Assembly: GCA_037833965.1 (NCBI GenBank)
Contig: AP031356.1
Span: forward strand, 3,742,501-3,806,500
DNA from: Marchantia polymorpha subsp. ruderalis
Taxonomy: Eukaryota; Streptophyta; Marchantiopsida; Marchantiales; Marchantiaceae
Reading direction: 5' to 3'
Length of the DNA: 64,000 nucleotides
Made by a program: the position numbers and the translations under genes. Position 1 is the first letter of the stretch; the number at the start of each line of letters is the position of its first letter. The notes under the pieces were generated by a model, which was given only the letters and a program-made list of their open reading frames with translations, did not search any database and was not told where the DNA came from. This document shows, piece after piece, positions 13,936-23,791 of the stretch.

Positions 13936-16723
13936 TCATTGTGCTATTTCGACAAAGTCGGGGGCATCGGATCGTCGGCCCACCAAAGTCCGGTACAGGT
14001 ACAGCTTCTCGACATTGAGCACATTAGCAGGATCATCATCCGTATTCTCTTTTATAATCTCCACGTTCAAAGACGGTTTCGACTTGGCTAGCCAGACGGC
14101 CCCGTTACGACTAACCTTACACGCAGACATCCACATAGATTTCATCTGCTCGTAGCGATGCACGCCCGACAGCAGGGCGTCATCTCCGAAAGGGCAGTCT
14201 CGAATTTCAAGCTTGCGCAAGTTGGGACACCCCTTGAGCACGTATTCCAGGCCCCGGTCGCTGTCCCCGGCGAAGGCGATGGAGATGGTTTCCAGCTTCT
14301 TCCCGTACATGCCGAAGTACTCGAAGGCCCTGTCGGTGAGCTGCCCCGAGACAGCCAGCCGAGTGAGCTTCTTGCAGTTCTGCACCACTGCTCCGAACCC
14401 CTTGTCCATGGGCTCGTTCGTGACGCAATCCGGTTGCCCCGGCGTCAATATACACAATCGGAAGTGAGTACAATTAGGGAGTTTGTTGGCGAAAGTTATG
14501 ACTGCTGCATTGGTCATCGACTTGCAAAAATAAAGAATCTTCATCAGGTTCGGGCACCCCTCCGAGATCGCTATCAGCCCCTCCTCCGTCACGAACCCTT
14601 CGGCCGTCGACGGGTACACTCGCAGCTCCTGCAGATTCCTGCAGCTCACCGCCACTGCCTGCAGACCTTTGTCTCCGACGTAGTCTTGCACCTGCGCAAC
14701 GCAACGAGAGGCCACCGTGGATCGTCAATTCGCTGAACTCGACCATCAAAGGTGGCGACTAAGACAAAAGCTGGACCGATGCTCTAGCCCGAGGCCTTGT
14801 GGGAGAGGCAAGTACATACCAAGAGGCGCTCCAAGTTTTGGCAGTAGGGTATGAGTTTCACGAGCTCGGTGGTGTGGAGGAGGACGTAGCTGAGGTTGAG
14901 ACTCGTCAAATTGGCGCACACTGCGAAGAGAGACGGGAGGTAGACGGGCTCCACCTCCCAGAATCCGGAGAGACTGCGCAGCTGCTTGCATCTGCCGAGA
15001 GCGCTGGACAATTCGGAATATTGACCCCACTTGAGCAGTTGCGTGTACGAGCCCGATCCCAGTTCCACCAGATTCGGGGCTCGCGCCAGCAGCCGATTCA
15101 GTTGCTCGAGGTTCACTTCCCTGTGAACTTTCAAGCTCCTCAAGTTTTTGGACCTCTCCACCAGCGCCTCCAGGGCGTCAAAATCTATGGCGCTATCCAC
15201 GGTTGCAAAATTCAGCGACACCAAAGACGTGTGATTGTCCGGGAAGCAACTCAACCACTCTCCTCCTCGCGGCTCAATTTCATTCTCCTCCAGATCTAAC
15301 CTCTCTAAATGCCTGCGCAGAAACGAGAAACAAGCTCCGAGTGTCAGATCATCGCGCCCCGCACCCACAATGTCCAGCCCCATACACAACTACCTCCCAA
15401 GCTTGATCGCCTCACCACCTCTCAAAGCACACCCCGCACCCTACTCGAGACTCTCGACCACTGCAACACCCCCACAATGGCTTCTCCTCCTCTCCTCCAA
15501 ATGAAGCGCGCGATGTCTCGCCTGCGAATGAGGCTTCCCTGCTCCTGAGCTCGTGCGCTCGGTTGTGCGCTTGCAAGCCCCAGGTTGCTCGAGCCGAGGC
15601 CTGGGCTGGGCCTTGGGGTCCTGAGAGCGACTCGCCACCGCATTCCCGAGAAAGTGTTACCAACACGAGCTCCAGTGGCAATTGAACGCAGAGCGACGAC
15701 CGAGCCCCAGCCCAGCAGGAGGTGATGCCCATAGAACGGACGAGGATGACGATGGTCGTCGTCGTCTGTGTGGAAGTACGAGCTCCGCACAGAAGAACGA
15801 GTGCAAGTACAGAGCTCCCATAGTGTTCTGTACTCGCTCAGAGGCAGCAGGCCTGACCTAAGGGCTGCGTCTGAATCTGGCCCTGGCAGGGGCCCCGACC
15901 GAGCTCTCAAGGAGTCGAAGGCCACTCCACTGCGCGGCGGGAGAGCGATAGAGAGAACATTTGCTCGTCGGAGCAAGAGTGCGCGAAGACTAACCCTCTT
16001 CACTTTCGTCCCAATTTGCTGTCAGAAGTCGGAAATCGCGAGAAATTTCATGGCTGGCACGACCTGGAGCGAGAGCCGAGCTCGCCCTGGAAGAAACCAC
16101 GACGACTTCGGGGTGACGGACTACACCGTGGCCATGGGCCGACGGGAGCAGGATCGCCATACGGACGAGAGAGCAGTAGCACGAACATCGGCACGAGCCG
16201 GCGCTCCCAAGAGAGAGCGAGTGAGAGATATGTCGGGAAGGAAGGGACGGGGAAAGAGGAAATCATACCTGCAGCTGCTGGTTATGTAAGCGAGGCCGTC
16301 GGTACTGAGGCCGTCGCAGCTCGTAAGGATTAGGGACTTGAAGTTCGGGAAAGATTGCGCGATCATCAATAAGCTGTCATCCGAGACGGTCATTCGCTTC
16401 AATCGGAGCTCCTCGAACCAAGGGCACGATTGGGCCAGCGCCGTGACCCAGGGCGAAATGTATGCGCCCCAATGGTGGGGCACGAGGCCGAAATCGGCGA
16501 ATCGAGGCCTGCCCTTGATGTGCAGAGAGTTCAATTTCGAAAATCGATTTATAACCATCTGGGGCGACACGGCGTAGCAGTTGCCTACAAAAACCCGATG
16601 CCTGCTCCATTTCTCAGCCTTGAACCAAGCTTTACAAACTAATGACACTGAGTTCCTATCTTTGTGCGACTGCAGAAAAACTAGCACGTGCTCCAGAACC
16701 TCGTCAGGAAAGGGAGAGGGCAT
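13936..16723 (-). CDS. TIR1/AFB: Auxin receptor F-box protein, TIR1/AFB family
   Basis: Substrate-recognition subunit of an SCF E3 ligase; auxin glues Aux/IAA repressors to its leucine-rich repeat for degradation. Three exons: 16723-16269, 15312-14820 and 14691-13936, with GT-AG borders and matching phases, encode 567 residues (Arabidopsis TIR1: 594). The F-box starts at residue 4 ([10 protein letters not shown] ... [12 protein letters not shown]). The LRR core carries family signatures: [17 protein letters not shown] with the auxin-contacting Phe, FRLCI and KLTRLAVSG with the key arginines, AFAGDSD and [10 protein letters not shown]. The Arg before FADF, the Ala in TRLAVSG and the C-terminal [12 protein letters not shown] resemble AFB4/5 more than TIR1. 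The frame stays open upstream but contains no earlier ATG, so I take ATG 16723, which places the F-box at the usual distance from the N-terminus. Nuclear action is known for the family. Long plus-strand frames opposite the exons are shadows. Confidence 0.95.
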
Positions 16724-16809
16724 CTCTCCCCCTCCTCCTTCCTCGTCACAATCCACTTTGACTAGGCTACCACTACTTCCAAATCCTGAACTCCGCTTGC
16801 GCTTCGCTC

Positions 16810-16845
16810 CTATGCTGCGACTAGCTCGCTGTCCTTGCCGTTCAT
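16810..16845 (-). promoter_or_regulatory. Possible 11-codon uORF in the auxin-receptor leader
   Basis: An ATG at 16845 opens a short frame of 11 codons ending in TAG at 16810, about 86 bases upstream of the chosen receptor start and out of frame with it. If the transcript includes it, it could lower initiation at the main ATG. Transcription start and leader splicing are not visible, so this is only a candidate. Confidence 0.3.
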
Positions 16846-18235
16846 GCCCCAGCTTTAGCCTCCAATCCAGCCCTGCCGAATCGATTGTCGCCCGCCCCGG
16901 ATCACAAGCACATCCCTCGGCGCTCGGCTGCGGGAGCAGCAGCAGCAGCTGCGGCGGCGGCGACCTGGAGAAGACGAAGAAGAACGAGAAAATGAGCCCT
17001 CAACTCATCGGAAAGCAACCTTTATGACCAGACCATTGCAAGATCCCATCCTCCCGCGCCTGCCGAGTCGCTTGGCCAGGAATGTCGTACCACTCATGGC
17101 GTGTGACATGTCCACCCGGCCTCGCCCCGCCCTCGCCCCGCTGCACATCAATGCACGCCTCCGCGCCCCATTTGCGCCTCCGCCCCGCCCCCTCGCCCGG
17201 CGCCGCCACCCCACTCTCTGCGCCTCTAGAGCGCCTCTGGCACGCAGGCAGGCCAACAGATGCACATCAACGTTTCTCTCGTTGTTTCTCCGTGGGCGCA
17301 ACCAATCCTCTGCGAAGAAGCGCTGTCTGTGTCTGTAAGCGCCCGCCCACCACCTGCTGCGCTATCGAGATCAAGTCTGAATCAAACAGTCACGAGTCTA
17401 TATACTTCTCCGGCGCGCACCAGCATCGAGCATCCGTCTCCGACCCCAATGAGCTCTCTTCTCTCTCTCTTTCTCTCTGAGGGGCTAGACTGTCCTAGCT
17501 ACCCGCAGACGCTAACAGACACTCGACCACATCCCCCGACTGGACGGCAGCAGCAGCAGCAGCAGCCGATACGATGGCAACACTCTCGTTTCCGGAAGCC
17601 CAACGACTGGACAACGCAAAGTGGAAAACGAAGAGGCGCAAAGACGTGCTAGGATTGTAGCAAGTACAGAGAGCAGCAGAAGCAAGCGAGGGCAGCAGCA
17701 GCAGGAGGAGGACGAGCGAGACTCGAATGAAGGCAGGCAGTGGGGAAGGGGGGGAGGAAGGAAGCAAGGAAGCAAGGAAGGAAGAAAGGAAGAAAAGTGG
17801 GAAGGAAGAGTCCGAGTTTGAGGGAGAGTCCGAGGTTATAGATGATGACCCAGAAACGTCTAGGCGAGGCGAGGCGACAGTGGAGGGAGGGGGAGACAGA
17901 GGTGGGGAGGGGGATGGGAGGGGGCCACCGGAGAGGGAGCTAGTAGCCAAAGGCGAATGAGATGAAGAAGACCCAACCAGAATAAGGGGCAACAGCGGCA
18001 GCAGCAGAAGAGCAGAGCAGAGGCAGAGCAGAGGTAGCAAGAGATTGAACTCACTCACTCACTCACTCAGCAGCGACAGCGACAGGCGAGAGAACGTAGA
18101 GAAGGCACAAGCCTGGCGCGTGGAGGAGGAGAGTGACAAGACAGAAGAGAGTGCAGGCCAGACGAATCTTTAGGGCAAGGGTTCATTACAAACGACAAGG
18201 GGGCTAGCAAGGGGTAGGAAGGGGGGAGAGGAGAG

Positions 18236-18262
18236 GAGAGGAGAAGAGAAGAGAAGAGAAAG
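18236..18262. repeat. (GGAGA)n/(GAGAA)n purine pentamer repeat
   Basis: Tandem purine pentamers forming a polypurine tract on the plus strand. Confidence 0.7.
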
Positions 18263-18799
18263 GGAGAGGACGACGATGAGGAGTGGGGAATGGGGAGTGG
18301 GGGTTTGAATGGCCATCGGCTGGCAGCTTTCACAAATCTAGGCCCTTATTCTAGACCCGGAGAAAGAAGTCCAAGTCCGAGTCCGAGTCGCAGCCCCAAC
18401 CCCAGCCCCAGCCCCAGGCCCAAGCCCACCAGCCAATCCAGCCAGACAACAAAACCCCCCCGCTGCCTCCGCTGTCGAGTCTCGTCTCACTCAACGCTCG
18501 TCTCGTCTCCAAGCCCTCCTTCTTCCTCCTTCCTCCTCCTCCTCCTGCTCCTCCACTGGCCTGCTCCCACTCTCCGCCCACCACCAGACAATCCACAGTG
18601 GACCCGATGCCAAAGAATCACAATCCGAGCTAGCCCCCCACCCCCTGTTTCACTCCCCTCCTTCGGCCGAGCAGATGATTAGAGCTCAGCACCGAGTGAG
18701 TCAGAGTAGCCCCCCACTCGCCACTCTGCCGTTTCACTACATCTTCCACTAGTCACTCGCTCTCGCGACCATTATTAACCGCCTCGTCTCGCCTTAACC

Positions 18800-18853
18800 T
18801 GGCGAAGGGGGGCAGCCAGGCAGGTTAAACTGCCTGGCTGCCCCCCTTCGCCA
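18800..18853. repeat. Perfect inverted repeat, 24-bp arms, 6-nt loop
   Basis: The arms 18800-18823 and 18830-18853 are exact reverse complements, separated by GTTAAA. The arm is very GC-rich, so either transcript strand would fold into a stable fully paired stem. No coding frame depends on it. It could be a small-RNA precursor, a terminator-like stem, or the inverted ends of a tiny foldback element. Confidence 0.85.
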
Positions 18854-19011
18854 TGCCACCCCCCTGGACGGGCCTGGAGTCAGTGGTGGACTCTGCCTGT
18901 CTGTGTGCCTGACCCACCAGCAAAGGAGAAGAAAGCGCCCGCCATCGTCTTCTGCTTGCTTGACAACAACAACATCAACAACACCCCAGCCAACGCGACG
19001 CCGGCGAGCAG

Positions 19012-19036
19012 GGAGGGAGGGAGGGAGGGAGGGAGA
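19012..19036. repeat. (GGGA)n microsatellite
   Basis: About five tandem GGGA units, with further purine repeats downstream. Confidence 0.75.
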
Positions 19037-21566
19037 GGGCCGGCGAGAGGGCGAGCGGGACGGCGGATGGAAAGCGGGCGGGCGGGCGGGCTCCAACTAA
19101 GAGTAGTAGTCTGTAGTAGAATTATCTTCTGATCATCGTCTCCCACCATCACCACCAGCATCAGCAGCAGAAGGAGGAGGAGGAGAAGCCGACGAAGAAG
19201 CGGAGGAAGCAGCAGAGCAGACCAGAGCAGACGGAAGAAAAGGTGGAGCAGGAGGTGGAGGAGGTGCAGAGAGAACTACATACGCACACACCATCACTCT
19301 CTCGCTCTCACTCTCACTCTCTGGCTCGCCCGCCCGCCCCCATCTCCATCTCTCCCTCCTCATGATCCTTGGCACGATGTCAGCACACCTGCTACGATTG
19401 CGATTCACGACTTCTCTCGCAGACGAGAGGGCGAGAGGCCGAGGCCGCAGTTCCGGTGAAACCGACTGCCTGACCTCTTCCTTCGCTACCGTCTCTCTCT
19501 CCCTCTCGCTCTGTGCGTCGGTTCCCCCGTCCCCCGGCGCCCGTCCCCCAACCCCCGCTGCTGCTGCGGCTGGGCTTGCTATTTCCTCCCCCGTTTTTAC
19601 TGCCGGCTGGGCCCCTGCCAGCGCGGTAAACCGGGGGCACCCGCTCTTTTACCCGGGCCGAACGTGGCGTTAGATGTGGACGACCATTAAGGAATACCTT
19701 ACCAGGGCTACGCTAGATAACAAGCCCCCCTTCTTACTAGGACAGCTTAGCACTATTGCCTTTTTGACGGCTAAAGTGCACGTCTCGGGGCTCTTGCTGT
19801 CTTGCGCGACCCGTCGCCCCTTTCGACGACGGGGGGCGCGAACCCCCAACCCCGATCCCCGATCCCCGAACCCCAACCCCCGGTGGGGCTTGTGCATCCC
19901 ACCTCCGCTGTCCGTTCCCCTATTTTCTCTACGGCTCGACGAGTGCTTAAGCCGGCCACCCTCGGGCTGTCACAGCGAAGGGGACAAAACTTGTCTCGCC
20001 CCTCATACAGTACTGCGGTATTTGTTTGTTGCCATATGTTGGGTTCGATACACCGCCAGCCATCAGTACACTCTGCGATTTGCGTCTTGTTTCCCAGCAG
20101 GGGATTGTTCCCTTATGTTCCATATATTATGATGCATAAATGAGCTGCTCTCGCTGCCTCCCTCCCTTTCTCTCTCTCTCCCTCCGTGTGATGACCAGTC
20201 GAGCTGCGCGACGCGACGACGGGAACTCCACCGACCGTGGGAAGGAGTTGCTGCATCAGGACACCATCAGTGTCATAACCCGTCTCGCTCCTTTGTATCG
20301 TCAACTTATTATTCTACGCCAAATCCGTCTCATTCTGCTCTGCCCCCCCTTGCCTTGCCTTGCCCCTTTTCCATCGAGCCTTGCCAAGTGGGGCTTCCTT
20401 TCCTCGCAAACTCTTGCGTAATTGTTCCACCCTTGCCCCCTAAACACCCGTCGCTTTAGGAACGCATCAACCTTTGCACACAAGCGTCTCTCTTTCCAGT
20501 CGTAGCTGGACTACTCCTGACATTCACGCAGCGTGATCGAACCCCATGACACGCAACATGCTCTCATATCCATATCGACTCGAGATATACATAAAAGATA
20601 TAAAATTGATGTTTCTCTAACTCTATTAAGGACCCGAGGGACCAAGTAAATTCACCAAAAGTATGTGAAGACCCCATCAAATCTACACCGTACGAGGATG
20701 AAATCAAATGGGTGATGCCCAACTCTTACACTCGATTTACACTTCAGCTTCAGCGAGTTATTGATTCTGTGGGCTTTCGTTGCCTATTCTCGACAACCCG
20801 AAGAAGTCACTGCGAAACGTGAAACAAACAGTACGTGGGCGATCTATCTATCGGGGTAGTAAAGATATTACGGACTCGAAAGCTGAACTGTTCGGACCGT
20901 CGTTGTAAGAAACAAACCATGTCCATCGTCAATGGGGGCAAAAGGAGGTGCAAGCTATTGCGACTAGAACAGGCTGCATCTCGTACAGCTCATAATATTC
21001 CCAACCGATCGAGGAATAAGAGAGGAATGTGAATCCAACCGACTTTACGCTGGGCTCGGTAGGAGAGCTTCTCATGCTCAAAGGTTAATGAGAAGTCATG
21101 CTTACCTAGGTTTTTCTCATGTGGGCTCGCTGATCTCAGAGAATCGTGCAGTCACCATGTTCAAATGGTCATATTATCCGTGCAGCAATACTCCGCCCAT
21201 TTTCTGAACCCAGGTACAGGACGTAAAGACAAAGGGATCTTATAATAGGTACATGACCACTTCAGCTCCTCGTTAATTATATAGAATACAAGACAAAGTG
21301 CACCTCCGTGAAATCTACCTGATCCTAACCCAAATCATTGGAGCGGCTCAGGCAAGTCGAAAAATAAGACGAAAATAAACCTTCCAATGTGACAGTTATA
21401 AGCCCCCACACGAAGGGAAAATAGCCTCCGAGCCAACCACACTTTGGGACCCCGCTTGCATCGCTCTTAGCCCTCCCCCATGCACAAGATTAAACAACAA
21501 TATACATTCGATCGTTTATCCGTGGGGGATCGCTGAATCGAAGGCAATTAAAGAAAGGATTAGGTC

Positions 21567-21590
21567 CGGGTCGCTCGCTCGCTCGCTCCC
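21567..21590. repeat. (GCTC)n microsatellite
   Basis: Tandem GCTC tetramers in non-coding DNA. Confidence 0.75.
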
Positions 21591-22148
21591 TGGTTCAGGT
21601 GGATTCTTGTGAGACGAAAGAAGCACCGAAGGGTGGGGGAAGGGCTTGGGCTTGGGCTTGGGGCTCGTAGAGAGGGGCGCCGGATAACGTCAACAAGTGG
21701 AGGGGGAGGAGGAGGTGGTGGTGGTGGTGTTACATTTACTGCGAGCCAGCACCGAACAGGGAAGATACGGTAACGGGTACAGGGTGGTTGAGGGGGTTCC
21801 ATGAGTCATGGGACATCCCAGGCTGGCTCGATGAGCCAGGCATGCATCCATGATGCGGGGGTGGGGAGGGGGGTGGGCTCGACGACCCCCCATGAGCACC
21901 CCCTCTCCATGCGCATACCCATAGTCCGAACCATACCATGACATGTGATGCTGCCATGGGATGCCATGCCGCGGGACATCACAGCATCATCGGCGAACCT
22001 TATCTGGCAAGTGCACCCCCCCACACCCCCACCCCCACCCCCCGCGGGTCAAACTAATTTCGCCGGCGTGTTCTTTTTTCGGACCGTCGTATGTCGTTCA
22101 TATCTCGAGGAAGCCCCGACTTACGTTACGTGATACGTTACTACGTAC

Positions 22149-22203
22149 GCTGCCCGGGTGCAACGGACTTTTGGGGGTTTGGGGTTCAAACCCCGGGCAG
22201 CCG
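22149..22203. repeat. Foldback with tRNA T-arm-like core
   Basis: Outer arms GCTGCCC (22149) and GGGCAGC (22195) pair exactly. Inside, GGGGTTCAAACCCC resembles a tRNA T-arm with its TTCAAA loop. The distance between the outer arms is only about 40 bases, too short for a full tRNA, and no anticodon arm is visible. It may be a truncated tRNA-derived remnant or a chance GC-rich foldback. Confidence 0.4.
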
Positions 22204-23734
22204 GGGCGGAAGGGTTTAAAGGAGGGGGGCTCGCCCGCGCGTCACGTAACTCGGGCCAGAAAATTACCCGCGACACGAACTTCTTACTGCCACACGCCTC
22301 TTCTTCCGCCCGGATGTTCAACGCAGTTTGACTTGGGGTAAGGTAACGCCGCCTTTAACTTTTGATAGCCGGCGGGGCCCACTAGCACGTGGCAGATGCT
22401 AAATATTAATTAGAGACGTGGGGGTTATATCTTTCCCAGGGCAATAGCCCCTGCGTGGGTCCCTCCGCCTGTCAGATCCTACATGGCGACGGCCATGCAC
22501 TTGCGGGTATCCGCGCTTGCACGCACGGTATCACCGCCCCCGAATAACGATCGCTCGATATCTCGCTCTTCGCTGCTAGTGCCACTGGCGCTCTGCGAAA
22601 GTAGCGGGACCGCCAGCGTCGCCTGCGTCGCTCGCTGCCGCTGCCATCCCCCCAGCTCATTCATGCTCGACCGCCTTCCGACGTGAGCATCTTCTTCGCT
22701 CCAGCTTCCCCATCGTTCGCCAAAATCTCGCGAAATCGCGAATGCGCGACCGGGCGAATGAAAGGGCGCGCGAGCATGAAAGGATGGATGGATGGGCGGG
22801 CCAACAGGGGCAGCGGCAGCGGCAGCAGCAGGGGGTGGGGGCTGCGCTTCGCTGGGGGCTGGGCTTGGGCTCGCTGAGCCAGCCGAGCCGAGCCGAGGCG
22901 ATCGATGTCGCCTGCCTGGGGTGGCTGCCTATGCACAAGATCTCGTAAACATGCTCAGGATGAAGATTTGGCACCCAACAACGTTTAAGCCGTGTAAAAA
23001 CTGTTTCATTCTCTTCTCTCTCGGCTTGCGGGGCTTCCCATGGTCCGATCCCATTTTATATGATTTCTACACGCTTTCGCGTTTGAAGGGTAAGGTCAAA
23101 GGCTTCAGAGGCCTCCAGGGCTCAGCTCAATCATTACCACATACAGATATTTGAACATGTGCTCTTTTGGTGTGATTGATACTCTCGCACCTGTTCTCGG
23201 AATTTACTGTGCACCGAGAGAGAGAGAGCTCTCTGTGTATGTGTGAGACGGTGTGGGGGATGTGTTCTATGCGCCTGTGCTCTGTATCATTGGCCGATTC
23301 TTCTGCTTTGTCAAACGAACTGATTGTCTCATGGGGCTCCTGCTCCTGTTCTCCCTAGCCTCCTCCTCGCACACTCCTTGCTTCTCTCTCCTTCCTTCCT
23401 TCCTTCCTTCCGAGTCCTTCCCTTCCCTTCCCTTTTGGCCCTCTCGTCCCTCTCATGATCAACCGATGGCCCGGCGAACGTTCCAGGGCTTACAGGGGGG
23501 GCTGGCGAACGACCAACCATCCAACCACCCAACCAAAGTTCTTCCAGCCCGTGCCCAGGATCGACACGAATATCTGAAGCGAGTGAGGCTCCCCCCCTCC
23601 CAGTGGCCAAAGACCATGTTTTCGGTGGCCCTTTGTACGCATGTTTTGTTTTTCTACTTGTTCCCTCCCCTGGCCCTTCTCCAACCCCTATCTATCTGCT
23701 CGTGTATTCCGTGCCCCTTCCCCCGTAACTTTTG

Positions 23735-23791
23735 CCCCAACCCCAACCCCAACCCCAACCCCCAGCCCCAGCCCCAACCCCAACCCCAACC
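23735..23791. repeat. CCCCAA / CCCCAG hexamer tract (minus strand TTGGGG)
   Basis: Nine consecutive C-rich hexamers, mostly CCCCAA with some CCCCAG. On the minus strand this is (TTGGGG)n, a strong G-quadruplex candidate with the same unit as ciliate telomeres. The plant telomere unit is normally TTTAGGG, so this is an interstitial simple repeat rather than a chromosome end. Confidence 0.8.

Noticed and set aside
14158-15299. Long plus-strand open frames of 192 and 166 residues
   Set aside because: They lie exactly antisense to the auxin-receptor exons, whose GC-rich codons keep the opposite strand open; they contain no domain of their own.
16724-16756. N-terminal extension of the auxin receptor starting at 16756
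   Set aside because: The codon at 16756-16754 is GTG, not ATG; nuclear plant genes rarely start there, and ATG 16723 gives the family-typical N-terminus.
17495-18058. Minus-strand frame of 187 residues rich in Leu, Pro and Ser
   Set aside because: Composition follows GGA/GAA purine repeats; no signal peptide followed by a domain, no splice partners and no conserved motif.
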